From: Bidens hawaiensis
Lineage: Eukaryota > Streptophyta > Magnoliopsida > Asterales > Asteraceae
Length of the DNA stretch: 64,000 nucleotides
Reading direction: 5' to 3'
Assembly (NCBI GenBank): GCA_021521415.1
Contig: JAIQDT010007613.1
Coordinates: 62,001-126,000, forward strand
The stretch's first letter is position 1, and each line of letters begins with the position of its first letter. Positions 46,188 to 58,746 of this stretch are shown here, one piece after another. The notes beneath the pieces were generated by a model. It had not been told where the DNA came from, did not search any database, and worked only from the letters and a program-made list of their open reading frames with translations. Made by a program: the position numbers and the translations under genes.

Positions 46188-46462
46188 TATTATAGCATGT
46201 AAGGCTGATATTTAGTCTCAAAATAAAGTATTTGGGACTGAAATGACATGCTATCATTGGACAAATTGAGGATTGACTTTTTATGTATCGAAGACTAACT
46301 GTTAGTCCTTGTTAGTGTCACGCAATGGGACTGAGTTTTAGTTACTAAAACGACTATCTAGGACTAAGTATCTGTCACTGGTCAGGGACTGGTAAATCAG
46401 TCCTCAGTAAGCATTAGGTACTAATTATGAAGTATCAGAGACTAACTTTTCAGTCCCAAAAG
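46188..46462. repeat. CACTA right subterminal repeats
   Basis: Words such as GGGACTGGTAAATCAGTCCT (near 46385), GAAGACTAACTGTTAGTCCT and GAGACTAACTTTTCAGTCCC. Together with copies at 43080-43208 they form the right subterminal array, split by the hAT insertion. Confidence 0.8.
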
Positions 46463-46483
46463 CTAATCTTTTTTGTAGTGTTA

Positions 46484-47251
46484 ACATTCTAATCCGTGTT
46501 TTTGGTCAAAAATCTATATGGTTCTGACTTGTAAACATGTTTAACATGAAAATATGATTTTAGGTGATTTTTAGGGTTTTTAGATGGTTAAACAGGTTTA
46601 ATAGTAATCAAAACTTGTTTATTTGTTAATTACATGATTAAAACATGGTTAAATCTTCATAAAAATGGACCTTATTGAAAAAAATATCTAAAGGAGAAAA
46701 GTCCACTTTGGCGGCCGGACCAAAAGAGGGGCCCATTGATGTCTCGTTTTGCGCGCCAATGTTCGGTCTCCGCCCAAAACTTAGTTCGGGTCAGGTTTTT
46801 CGCAAAAAAACTAGTTCGAGTGCGAAAAACAGCGTGAAAATGAGGTTTTTTCAGCCAATTTTTGTAAAATAAGAAAAACGTACTGACTCGTTGTAAAAAT
46901 CCAAAATGTTTTCACAGATTGTTTAAAACATGTCATATAAGTGTTTTATAAATCTTTTTCGGCTTGATGGATGCATGAATTCTCGTTTTGATGTTAACGA
47001 TTGCGTTTAAACTCATAACGTATCATTAAACGAAACCTTTTTCGTTTAAATGGTTTTAAGCATACCGGGGCCTTAATATCAATATGTTATCCACTATAAT
47101 ATATCTATAACTCGTATATGACCCCTCAGTTTATATACGGACCATAATTAGTATCGGTCGGTTACTCATTTAATCACTTTGAATTAACCGATTTATCGTT
47201 TACTCGCTGTGTAATAAACAAGGTATACCTCGTTTTGTGACAAATGTCACA
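46484..47251 (-). repeat. Gypsy-1 5' LTR, second segment
   Basis: Resumes exactly where 24825 stopped and is colinear with 15776-16652. It ends ATGTCACA at 47251. It lacks ~110 bp that the left LTR has after the word GGTTAAATCTTCATAAAAATG. Confidence 0.9.
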
Positions 47252-48660
47252 ATGCTCATATTGCATCCATCAGAGTCATTGTCAGTGTAGGAAAGAAGAT
47301 CAAAAGAATTGTTCTTTGGATACCAAATTCCCAAATCTGGCTTTCCCTTCAAGTATCTGAAGATTCTCTAGACAACCATCATATGTTAAACTTTTGGATT
47401 AGCTTGGAGTAATGCACAGACACATATAACTACCATCCTTTCATGTGCGTCCATTGTAGTAGAAGCAGTCATCAAATCATGTCATATGAACTTGGTTAAT
47501 ATGTCTTGTACATACTTGGATTGACTGAAGAGTATACCATCCACCTTCGGTTGAACTTGCAATCCAAGGAAGAAATTCATCTCTCCCATAGAACTCATAC
47601 TGTGTTTTTGACTTCATGACCTCTTTATACTCTAAAAACATTTGTTCATTTGTGGTTCCAAAGATGATATCATCAACATACACTTGAAGTAGACGTAAAT
47701 CTCTTTCTCTTTTCTTGTAGAAAAGAGTTGTCAATGGGTACCCTTTGAAAACCATTTGCAAGTAGATTATTTGACAACTCATCATACCAGGCTTTAGGAG
47801 CTTGATGTATTCCATATAGAGCCTTGTTAAGAATATATACTCTATATGGATAACCAGGATCCTCAAAACCTGGAGTTTAAGTGAAATACACCTCCTCTTC
47901 TATATTCCATTTAAGAAAACAGATTTAACATCCAAATGGAACACTCTAATGTTCTTTGAAGAAACACAAGCTAAAAAGATTATAACTGCTTCCAACCTTG
48001 CTACATGAGAAAATACCACTTCAAAATCAATTCCTTCTTCTTGTAAGCAACCAAGAGAAACTAATCTTGCCTTGTTTTTCATTACAATGCCTCTTTCATC
48101 TCTCTTGTTTCTGAAAACCCACTTCGTGCCTATAGCATATATTCCTCTTGGCTTATCAACTAGTTCCTAGACATACAAGTTTCTAAACTGAGCTAATTCT
48201 TCCTGCATAACTTCTACCCAGCTGTCGTCCTTTAATGCTTGAACAATGTTCTTTGGTTTTCGTTTGGGATAGAAAGAAGGAATATAAATTAATGTTTGTA
48301 GTTTCAGAGGCACTTCTGGTCACTCTTTCATGCAGGTCATCAATGATGTTCTCAATATGATGATTCTTTTGAATAGAAGAAATTTGAATGATTTGAGTGG
48401 AAGTGAAATTTGAATCAAAATTTGAATCACTTTGATTAGGTTCTTCAATTATTAAATCTTGTGATTCATTGTTCATTTCTAATTCTTCCCCATTTTTATT
48501 ATATGTTGATGCAAAATCATTTGATATATTCAAATTTTGAAATAAATTTTCAAACATTGACTGAGTGTCATGTGGATTCCGATCTTGTTGATTATCAATA
48601 TGTTCACCGGATGTTTCAATGTTTTCATGTTCCTTGAGGTTCATTATTTTGTTCATTTAC
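47252..48660 (-). pseudogene. Copia-A reverse transcriptase and start of RNase H (broken)
   Basis: Minus strand. An acidic Asn/Ser-rich linker after integrase (48183-48656), then RT with ARLVSLGCLQEEGIDFEVVFSHVARLEA and FHLDVKSVFLNGI (47900-48082). RLLQVYVDDIIFGTTNE (catalytic YVDD) lies near 47640-47700, followed by a decayed connection. RNase H begins at the gypsy-1 edge with DGCNMSI. Frame changes separate the blocks. The rest of RNase H is at 15115-15440. Confidence 0.85.
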
Positions 48661-50110
48661 CTCATCTTCAGTGTCTTGTAAATTTTTTCTTTGAAAGGAG
48701 AATTCATTGTCTTTATGAGTAACTTTACACCATAGTTTTTCTAAGTTAATCTTCTATGCACTTTTCACTTCAGGAAGACTTGTTTATAGAAACATTCTTC
48801 AATGTCATCAACATAAATCTTGAATGACTTAATCAATTTTTCTAAATCAAACAACCAACTGGCTCCATCAACAGTATTAAACTGATTCTCATTGATAAAG
48901 ATGTCAGATGATTCAATCATACTCAGATGATCTTTCACATAAATTATGTATGCCTTTGAGTGTGGAGAATATCCAACAAAGAAACAGTCTAAAGACTTTG
49001 TTTGGAATTTGTTTAATAGAGAACATTTTCATCCAAAAGGTTTGAGAAACTTGATTAAGGTTTTCTTTTGTAAAAATCTCATAAGGAGTTTTGTTTTGTC
49101 CTTTGTTTAGAATGACTTTGTTTTTAACATAGCATGAAATGTTGATTGCTTCTACCCAAAATGTTACAAGCAGATACACATTTGCAAGCATGGTCCTTGC
49201 AGCCTCTATTAATGTTCTATTTCCTCTTTCTGCAACACCATTCTATTCAGGAGTTACATGAGCACTGAATTGTTGAAATATTCCTTTCGCAAAACAGTAT
49301 TCAGTCATAACCCGATCTTTGAACTTAATTTCATTGTCACTTCTCATCACATTAACCCTTGCATCCAATTGACTCTCAACTCTGGTTAAACAACTTTTGA
49401 TCAGTTATGCAGCTTCATCTTTTGAACTCAGAAAATACACCCAAGTGAACCTTGAGTAATCATCTACTATCACCAAACAATACCTCTTTTTTTCAATACT
49501 AGGAATACTTACAGGACCAAAAAGATTTATATGAAGCATTTCAAGCACTTAATCAATTGAAGTTTACAGGTTTCGTTTTGTGAGATGATTTATGTTGCTT
49601 TCCTTTTCGGCATGAAAACAATGGTCATTAACTTTAAATTCTCTTGTTAGCAAAACCAATAACATGTTCACCTTTAACAAGTTTGTTCATGTTCTTTAGA
49701 ATCACAAGACAGTTTTTTGTGTCATTGCCTGGTTTCAATTTCAGAAACAACATCTTTCATCCTTAATACATACAAGTTGCCATTTCTTGGTGTCATTATC
49801 ATTCAGGTGGGATCACAAACTCAGGTTTCAAAATGAAATAATGAGATTCATCAAAAAAAACTTTATAACCTTTATCACACATTTGAGAAATGCTCAAAAG
49901 GTTATATTGGAGCCTTTAACATAAAATACATTATCAAATGAGACTTTCCCATTTGTGAGAATGCCTTTGCCCACATTTTTCCCACCATTTTCATCACTAC
50001 CAAAAGCAACTGGGCCTTCAAATTTTTCTTTATAGTTAACTAGTGATCTCTTATCACAGGTTATGTGCTTGGAACATCCATTATCCATATACCATACATC
50101 ATCGACTTAT
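48661..50110 (-). pseudogene. Copia-A protease and integrase (broken)
   Basis: Protease: MDNGCSKHITCDKRSL (49894-50088), where the usual DSG active site reads DNG. A pre-integrase zinc region and integrase core are spread over 48960-49640 in several frames, ending with MLANVYLLVTFWVEAINISCYVKN and NKTPYEIF (48913-49191). Many stops. The Ser-to-Asn change in the active site would itself inactivate the protease. Confidence 0.8.
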
Positions 50111-50969
50111 GTGGATTTTTCCTGCACAGTTGAAAAACGAAGTAATCAGTTAAGTGATGAATCACAAGCTTGCTAGCTTGCAACTCATTAGTAACAACAT
50201 CAATAGTTGCGTCTGGTTTTGGATTTTCTTAAACCAATTCACAAGACTCATCAGTCTCATAACCAATTTAAATACGTTTCTAAAATAGGGAATTATCTTG
50301 GTCCATTATTCAATCACAGTCTCTCTTTTGATGATTACTTTTGTAGCTTCGTCTTTTGGCTTCCACAAGAACTATCTTTGTTCATGACCACTTTATAACA
50401 AGAATTTCTCATCACCATTCAGTTCTTTACTTTGCTTTTTATTGAAAATTTTCTTCTTGTGTTGTCCGTTCTTACCATTTGAACTTAAATCTACAGAATT
50501 ACAAGAGTTTTCTGAATTATGAGATTTAGTGGATGATCTCTTTTCAAAACTATTTATGGACCTCTTCTTTTTCTTCTCACACACATTGTTTCACTTATTC
50601 ATTTCTTCACTAGTTTCATTTTTACTTGCAATCCCTTCTGTAGGTACTCTTCATACCTTTTCTTGTATAGACCAAAGTCTTTACCATAAGGTATTGTGTC
50701 TGGAACACACAAATGTTCTTGTATGATTCTACTTGTGTTCATTTATAGAGTTTCCAATCTTGATTATTTCACTTGGTCTAGGAGAATCAACACCAATGGT
50801 CTTTTGATGAGTGATAGGTTTTCCAATGTTTATGGAAATTAGTTGGAACACATTTACTTTTTCAATACTCTTTTCATCTGAAACCTTGACAAACTTAACC
50901 GTTTTCAACTTTCCTTTTCTCTCATTTAATTTCTATTCTTTCATTTGACTCACATACTTTCTTCCAAAG
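50111..50969 (-). pseudogene. Copia-A gag C-terminal region (broken, cut by gypsy-2)
   Basis: Lys/Ser/Asn-rich segments such as EKKKKRSINSFEKRSSTKSHNS and HKKKIFNKKQSKE, as in the linker between zinc knuckle and protease of long-gag copia elements. The gene is cut at 50969 by the gypsy-2 LTR; the N-terminal part would be beyond the right end of the window. Confidence 0.6.
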
Positions 50970-53918
50970 TGTCACACCCCGACTAGGTCATTGCAGAAGC
51001 GTAATACGGGAATGTAACAGATAACTCTGGTATCAACCACATTGTTTATAATGAAATTCAACAAATTAATTTACATCATATTACATTGGTAGGTACCAAG
51101 TTTACAAAGTTGATGAAAATCACTTCACTTCTAACAACGAGCATATAAGCAAATCATTCCAACTCCGACTTACTTGAAAAGCATGTTAAAACGGGTCAAC
51201 TACGTCTAGTTGGTGAGTTTCAAGTTTCACGAGTACGAACAAAATCAGTATACGAGCTCGTAAAGTTCACAGTACGTAAGTATTTACTTATGTATGTGTA
51301 TGATGTTTTTATACTAAGCCACAAGTGAAACAGAAACGAGCTATAACAGATGGACACTCCTGCCAATGCACTCCCGTTGGCATTTAACACCCACTTTGCC
51401 CAAATGTATGTACTATGTCTAACACCACATAGTAGAATGTAACAAGTTTAAATGACAATGTGCAACTGGTTAACTTGTTCTGGCATACCCCTCCGGCCCT
51501 GTCAGTTAGGTTTGTCAAACCGATAGTACTATCCACACGTCACCGGCACGAAGTTAATCACTTAGATAATTCGCATCGTCACACATTTTCAAGTATATCA
51601 GTATATGCAAACATGCTTTCCACCACAAAAGTTCGTAAAACAGTATAGAAAGTGGGGCCATGAAACTCACCTTAGTGTAGTTCATGCTGGTGATACGTAT
51701 CAGTAACTAGTGCCTCGACTATAGCTTAAATCCTATAACCGGTATAGCACCGTTAATACTTGTACAATGTTTAAACTAAATCGGGCTGTATAACTAGCCT
51801 GGTTATAGTTTTTAGGTCCAGAACATGACCATAGTCTTAGATTGTGACGTTGTACACTATGAAATATTCAAAACCACATTTGGCTAAGTTTCACCGTTTT
51901 CCGAGCCTAGCCAAGTTGATCGTTTACGCGTTTCAGAAATAGGTAAGATACTGATTGATAAAATGATATGATTTATGAAAGAATTTTAAGGTTTCGGTAT
52001 CTGGATTGATCGCAGGGTTCGTTTCCGTTTTCTTACGGATTTTATTATACAAAACGCGTACATTCCATCCGAATTGTCCGGAATTTTTGTAAAAAGTTCA
52101 TTTTTATCAAATTCATCCAAAACTATGATATTTGACCACTTTTGACATTTTGACATACCAGTCAGTTCGTTAAACATAAAACTGCCGATTTTGTTAAAAC
52201 GAATATAATTTAAATCTTCAAATATTCATAACTGTTTATGAAATTCTATATAAATTATGAGAATTTTTGTAAAAATTAATTAAAATCTGAAGAATTTTAT
52301 AAAAATATTTTCAGAATTTTTATACTTAATTATTTATTTATAAAAAATTCATATTTTATGTGTTATAATTAATCGATAAGTACCCCGTTTATACCAAACG
52401 ATTTCCGAAAAATCTGATAATTTCTCTAAGTGGTAAAAATACTATAACACAACCCCTGTAAAATTCCCAGAACTTAAATATTTGACCATAATACCCTTTT
52501 GTGCATTTTCTGGCTGTTAAAACTCGGTATAAATGCAAATGCACAAACCATACTTTAATACATCCAAAACATCCCAACTTTTTCTAGTCATCTTACCATA
52601 TCATCTATGGGTTCCAAACCAAATTCCATAATTTCTCATGAAGCTTAACTATTTTTCCCAAAAACAACACCAATAAACGGTAATAAATTCTCCAAATATT
52701 CTCCTTTTATCAAAAAATTACCAAATTTGAACAGGACCTCATTTACACGATCGCTAATCTCCCTAAAAAGTTTCACAAACTAAAAAAAAGCATGACACAA
52801 TCGAAGCACGAACAGTCCCTAAATGAGTTAAATGGTAATACCTTGTCGGTTTTCGGTAGTTTTAGGTGGTTTTAACGACTCTCCGGGTCATGGGTCGCAA
52901 AGTCAGTTTATCTACATATCATATAACACAAAACCAAGCATAAAAAATCCATAGACCAGCCTTGTTAATTAGGGTTTCGGTTTTGGTTTCAAATGTAACT
53001 TTTGAACCGTAAAAACGACATATTCATGTTCTAATCCTTGTTTTTGGTCAAAAATCTATATGCTTCTCCTCTGTTAACATGTTTAACATCAAATTATGAT
53101 TTTATTTGATTTTTATGGTTTTTGGATGGTCAAACATGTTTAAAACTAATTAAGACATAATTTTCTATGTTTAAAGCATGTTAATCAAGTTAAAATCTCT
53201 TGAAAATAATTGTTACCTTTAGGGTTTCTAAGCAGCCAAGTGAAGAACACAGCAAGAAGACGATTTGGTTTGGAGTTTGTGTAAAAATATCTAGGTAACA
53301 AGCTTCTTTAGCAAGTTTTGTACAAAAAGGATTTTGGTCCATTTTTGCGGCTGGACCTATAAGGGCCCATTGGGCCCTTCTTTTGGCCCATTAATGCCTC
53401 GGTTTTCATGTAGCATGTAATTCTCGGTCCAAAATTTAGTTCAGGTGCAGTTTTTCGCAAGGAAACTAGTTTGGGTGTGAAAAACAGCGCGAAAACGAGT
53501 GTTTCCCAGCTAATTTTTGTAAAATAAGAAAAACATACTGATTCATTGTGAAAATCCAAAATATTTTAATGGATTGCTTAAAACATCTTATATAAGGGTT
53601 CTATAAGTCGGTTTCGGCTTGACAGATGCTACAATGCTTGTTTTGATGCTAACGATTGCGTTTAAAGTCATAACGTATCAATAAACGAAACTTTTTTCAT
53701 TTAAATGGTTTTAAACGTACAGAGGCCTAAATATCAATATATTAGCCTCTATAGTATATATATATAACTCATATATGTTCCCTCATTATATATATATATA
53801 TATATGGGTCATAATCAGTATCGGTTGGTTACTCGTTTAATAGCTACGAATTAACCGATTTATCGTTTACTCGCTACATACTGAATAAGGTATACCTCGT
53901 TTTGTCACGAATGTCACA
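50970..53918 (-). repeat. Gypsy-2 3' LTR (2949 bp)
   Basis: Starts TGTCACACCCC and ends ATGTCACA; same family as the gypsy-1 LTR but clearly diverged, so the two elements are different copies and not one rearranged element. AT-rich, no gene. It includes a (TA)n run near 53788-53803. It has no CACTA insertion at the equivalent site (~53020). Confidence 0.92.
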
Positions 53919-53936
53919 TCCCCCCCCCCCCAAGCA
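53919..53936 (-). promoter_or_regulatory. Gypsy-2 polypurine tract with a 12-base homopolymer
   Basis: The plus-strand run of C at 53920-53931 is a G run on the coding strand, directly before the 3' LTR, where gypsy-1 and gypsy-3 have a G5 tract in GGGGGAGAA. It may be expanded by slippage. Confidence 0.65.
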
Positions 53937-54189
53937 ATTAAGAAATTTCGTCCCTGAAATTTGATGTGTCAGTGGTTTTCTTTTTAGGGAACATGTGTGG
54001 CTATTTCTTTTGAAATTCGTCCTTTCATTCCCAAGTAAATTCGTGTCCTTCTTTTGAATTCAACCGAACTTTTACCAATGAGATTTGATTGTGTCGAAAA
54101 TGTTTAGTTTTCCCGTCCACTATTTCTACTGGTTCCTCTATGAAGTTGAACTTTTCATTTATCTAAACATCTTCCAGTGGTACAATTGT

Positions 54190-57100
54190 CGTTTCATCAG
54201 TCACACTTTTTCAGATTCGACACATGAAACACATCATGAATGGTGCTCAGTTCTAGGGGTAATTTCAGTCGGTAGGCTACGAGACCAATTTTAGCAACAA
54301 TCTCGAAAGGTCCAATATATCTCAGGGCTAATTTACCAGTCATTCCAAACCCTATAACAACTTTCCATGGCAATACTTTCAAAAACACCTTGTCGCCTAC
54401 TTCAAAAGATAACGGTTTTCGGCGAACATCGGCATAACTCTTTTGTCGGTCTCGGGCTGCTTCAGTTTTTGTTTAATCTTATGAATCTTATCAGTTGTTT
54501 CTTGAATCAAATCGGATCTTGAAATTTGAGTATCACCCACTTCTGTCCAACAAAGTGGCGATCTACATTTTCCCTCGTATAATGCTTCATAAGGAGTTGC
54601 TTGTATACTACTGTGGTAACTGTTATTATACGAGAACTCAATGAACAGGAGGTGTTGTTCCCAGTTCCCTTTGAAATCTAGTACACAAGCACGCAATAGA
54701 TCTTCTAAGGTTTGTATTGTTCGTTCTGATTGACCATCTGTTTGGGGGTGGTAAGAAGTACTTAGATCTATTCGGGTTCCTTGCGCTACTTGAAATGCTT
54801 GCCAAAAATGTGAAGTAAAGTGATTGTCTCAGTCTGAGATAATCGAAAGTGGTACCCCGTGTCGGGATAAAATTTCGTCAATATAAAGTTTGGCGATTTT
54901 TTCGGTACTGTAGTTGTTACGGATCGGAATGAAGTCTGCGGATTTGGTTAATCGGTCTACAATGACCCAAATTGCATTATGTCCTCGAGAGGTTTTGGGA
55001 AGGTGTGTTACGAAATCTATGGTAATTTGTTCCCATTTCCATTGTGGGATTTCATGTTGTTGTAACATTCCTGAAGGTTTTTGTTATTTGGCCTTAACAC
55101 TAGCACAAGTTACGCATTTACTTACATATGTGGCAATATCCTTCTTCATACCAGGCCACTAGTAAAAATCTTTAACATCTTTATACATTTTATCGGTACC
55201 TGGATGAATAGAATATTTGGATTTTTGCACTTCATCAAGAATTAGTTCTCGAAGATCATGAAGAGTCGGAATCCATACTCGATTTTTGAAGTAATATATT
55301 TCATAAATTTTTTTCAAAGTTCTTTTCGTTCTCGTGTAATTCTTCCTTTTCTAATTGATCTTCTTTTAAGGCTTCGTCTTGAGCAATACGAATTTGTTTG
55401 ATAAGGCTATTCAGAAAAATCATTCCAAGTGCCCATACTCTTAGAGGTTTAATTCGTTCCATTCGACTTAATGCATTAGCTACTAATTGGCCTTACCCGG
55501 ATGGTATTTAATTTCACAATCATAGTCATTTAACAGTTTTACCCATCCTCTTTGCCTCATGTTCAGCTCTTTCTAATCAAATATGTATTGTAGGATTTTA
55601 TGGTCCGTATAAATGGTACATTTCGAGCCGTACAAGTAGTGTATCCAGATTTTCAATGCAAAAATAACGCTCCCAATTCCAGATCATGAGTTCAATAGTT
55701 CTTCTCATGTACTTTTAGTTTTTGGGAGGCATATGCTATTACTTTATTCCGTTGCATCAGTACGCATCCTAATCCTTTACGAGACGCGTCACAATAGTCT
55801 ACCAAGTCATCAGTTCAATCTGGAAGACTTAATATCAGAGCTCACATAACTTTTGTTTTAACGTTTGGAAGGCCATTTCTTGTCCTTCTCCCTAGTCACA
55901 CATTCGATCTTTCTGAGTTAGTAGGGTTAAAGGTTAGGCAATGCTTGAAAAGTTTTCAATAAATCGTTGGTAATACCCGGCTAATCCCAAAAATTGACGA
56001 ATTTCTTTCGGTGATTTAGGTAATTTCCAATTTTTAATAGCCTCAATTTTACTTGGGTCTACTTGGATTCCTTGTTGATTCACAATATGTCCTAAGAATT
56101 GTACTTCTAGTAGCCAGAAATCACATTTGGACAGCTTCACGTATAATTTTTCTTGCCTCAATAGTTCCAAGATTACCTGCATATGTTGTTCGTGTTCCTC
56201 GTTACTTCTCAAATATATCAAAATGTCATCAATAAACACTATCAAGACTTTGTCAAGGTAGGGTTTGCAAACTCGATTCAGGAGATCCATAAATACTTCA
56301 GGCGCATTGGTCAATCCAAACGGCATAACCAAATATTCATAGTGACCGTACCGAGTTTGGAAGGTTGTTTTTCGGGATATCTTCCTCTTGAATTCTTACT
56401 TGATGATAACCAGATCTGAGATCGATTTTTGAAAAGTACTTTTCTCCCTAAAGTTGATCAAACAATCATCAATTCGAGGTAGTGGGTATCTATTCTTTAT
56501 AGTCACCTTATTTAACTCCCGGTAATCAATACACATCCGAAAATTTCCGTCTTTCTTTTTCACAAATAACACTGGTGCTCCCTATGGTGAATAAATAGGT
56601 CGGATAAAACCCCTATCCATTAACTCTTGCAATTGATTGGATAGTTCTTGCATTTCAGAAGGTGCAAGTCGGTAAAGTGCCTTAGCATGGGAGCTGCTCC
56701 TGGTATTAGGTCAATACAGAATTTGACTTGTCGAGTCGATGGTAAACCAGGCAACTCACGAGAAATACATCTGAATATTCGTGTACCACTGGGATGTCTT
56801 CTAATCGTTTTTCGTCGGGGTCCTTAACTGTGACATTTGCCAAGTATAATCTACAACCTTGCCGCAAATACTTTAGGGCCTTAAGTTGGGAAACTAGAGG
56901 CAACATAGTACCAGATTTCTCACCTTGAACGATCATTGCCTCATCATTCGTAAGAGGTATCCTAACAGTTTTATTCTTACAAACGATTTCAGCTTTATAC
57001 TTAGATAGCCAGTCCATACCGACTATAACATCGAAACTTCCTAATTCCACCGGAAGTAAATCAATAAGAATCAGGTGGTCGTTTAGGATAATGGAACAGT

Positions 57101-57260
57101 TTTGGGCTATTCGGCTAACAAGTATAGACTTAATGTTAAAGAGTTTTATAGTGTATGGTTTTGTTAGCTCACTAAATGGAATATTTTCTAAGGAAAAAGG
57201 TTAACAGATACGAAACTTCTATCGGCTCCCGTATCAAACAAAACTGAAGCATACTGACCG
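54190..57260 (-). pseudogene. Gypsy-2 pol: protease, reverse transcriptase, RNase H, integrase (broken)
   Basis: Protease: LFDTGADRSFVS (active DTG, at the low end of 57188-57406) and ELGSFDVIVGMDWLSKYKAEI (56706-57050). Reverse transcriptase: [27 protein letters not shown] (catalytic DD kept) and [15 protein letters not shown] (55934-56332). RNase H is decayed (55200-55900). Integrase: [32 protein letters not shown] (54829-55068), [22 protein letters not shown] (54397-54696) and a tail with [24 protein letters not shown] (54197-54388). Several frameshifts and stops. Confidence 0.88.
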
Positions 57261-58746
57261 AAAACTAAGAATGTACCTGTTACCACGTTCGGATCCTGAC
57301 GCGCTTCATCCGATCCTATTACGAAAGCGCATCCTCTATTTGCGTTTGAAGTTGAGTCTTGTGTTTGGCCCTGTCTCCTTGCAGCACCCTGATTCAGCTT
57401 GGGCATTATCTCCGATAATGTTCCGTACTACCACATTCATAGCAGGTACGGAGGTTCATGGTAGGTGGGATTTTTTGATTGAGTTGTGGTTGGGTTGGTT
57501 GAGATCGAGGTGGTTGGGTTGGTTTTTGTGGTCGGTTTACATTATTGGTGGGGGTTCTACATTTGGGGGCATAATGTCCAGTCCTTTCACAATTGTGACA
57601 AATTACCGATTTACAATCACCCGCATGTTGGAGATTACATTTCCCACACATAGGTAACGTCTCTTTATAAGCCTCTTGTTTCACATTAGAACTGGTCATG
57701 GCATAATTTCGGGTAATCGGACGGGATCATTTACCTTGAGGGTTCCCGTGCATCCTCGTCCCATTATCAGATCGTTTTAAACTCGATGTTTCTTCCGACA
57801 TCCTTATTACACCACTTCTCATAAGGTCAAAAGTAACAACACCCGCTTGAGATACAGTACTTTCCAATGTTGGGTGGGCTACTAAGTTAACTATGCTCCT
57901 CACAGCAGGGTTTAATCCCCAGATATAGCATTCACTACGTTTAGCTACCGGAGTAACTAACCACAGTACCAAGCGAGACAGTTCATTAAAATGGTTTGTG
58001 TATCCCATATGGTCAGCACCCTTCATTTCCAAGTTCCACAAATCATGTTCCAACCTCTGAATTTCACTTTTTGGGCAAAAATGTTCTAATAAAAGGGTTT
58101 TGAGTTCGGTCCATGACATACGGTTGATTGCATTTTGTCCCCTTAACTGAATCACTGTGTTACACCACATCAAGGCATGATCTAGAAACATAGTAGTAGC
58201 GAATTTGACTAGACGATCTGGAGGACATTCACTAACGTTAATTACAGACTCGGTCTTTTCAATCAACTTAACCAATCCATTTAGTCCTTCAGTACCTTTG
58301 AATTCAGTCGGGTTACAGGATTTGAATTCTTTATACGCATATTCCTGACGTGGGGGTTCGGGATTATTATTATTTTTATCGGTACTTGGTTACGCATTAT
58401 CATTAGTAGTTGTGTCGATAATCGTTACGGGGTTTGGATTCGTGACATTATTGGGGTTCAAAACGGTTTCAGGGTTCCCAACAACATTAATCGTCGGGCG
58501 AGTATTATTACTGTTTATAAAATTATCATTAGTTAGCGGGGTAGTAACACCCGGGGCTACATTAGTATCTTGCGGAGGTATATTAGCTGTGGCCGTAGTG
58601 GTGCTCGTAAGTGGATTAATAGTATTGTTGGCACGTATGCCTGCAGTGACTTGTGCTACAATAGTTAGTATCACTGCTTGAAGTTGACGAGCAATCATTG
58701 AGGCCACTTACGCCTTAGATAAAGGATTAGCTTTCTTCGGGGCCAT
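57261..58746 (-). pseudogene. Gypsy-2 gag with zinc knuckles (broken)
   Basis: The ATG at 58746 opens MAPKKANPLSKA, then an early stop; an Asn/Thr-rich linker (58390-58707) and the Gag core (57727-58275) follow with LIEKTESVINVSECPPD, LWNLEMKGADHMGYTNHFNELSRLV and CYIWGLNPAVRS. Knuckles at 57406-57699: CHNCERTGHYAPKC, and CYECGSTEHYR decaying. The layout matches gypsy-1, supporting the start. Confidence 0.85.

Larger units (their letters stand above)
24826..46480. mobile_element. CACTA (En/Spm-type) transposon, non-autonomous or gutted, hosting three later insertions
   Basis: The left end is CACTACAAAAAAAAG (24826-24840); the right end is the inverted CACTACAAAAAAGATTAG (complement of 46463-46480). 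A 3-bp duplication TTA flanks it (24823-24825 and 46481-46483). The related LTR at 15761-15790 shows the empty site with one TTA. Both arms carry imperfect palindromes of the kind GGGACTGATAAATCAGTCCC. Removing gypsy-3, the hAT and the small hAT leaves about 4.6 kb with no recognisable TNP1/TNP2 transposase, so it would have moved with enzyme from elsewhere. Confidence 0.93.
15462..47251 (-). mobile_element. Gypsy-1: Ty3/gypsy element nested in copia-A, itself hosting a CACTA transposon
   Basis: Left truncated LTR 15462-16652, internal region 16653-22700, right LTR 22701-47251 interrupted by the CACTA element at 24826-46480. Without the insertion and one TTA, the right LTR is about 2.9 kb. 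The ends are TGTCACACC and ATGTCACA. A target duplication cannot be checked because the left end is deleted. All coding blocks are broken. Confidence 0.88.
15115..50969 (-). mobile_element. Copia-A: Ty1/copia (possibly SIRE-like) element split by gypsy-1 and truncated at gypsy-2
   Basis: RNase H C-terminus at 15115-15440, reverse transcriptase, integrase, protease and gag at 47252-50969, all minus strand and colinear once gypsy-1 (15462-47251) is removed. Gypsy-2 interrupts the gag side at 50970; the 5' LTR is outside the window. The 3' region probably includes 12.9-15.1 kb. Long spacing after RNase H and the gag linker style suggest the SIRE lineage, but this is tentative. Confidence 0.7.

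Noticed and set aside
15462..53918. Reading the LTR-like blocks at 15.5, 22.7 and 51.0 kb as three LTRs of one rearranged element
   Set aside because: Each block borders its own complete gag-pol interior (16.7-21.2 kb and 54.2-58.7 kb), and the 51.0-kb LTR is clearly more diverged, so two elements of one family are the simpler reading.
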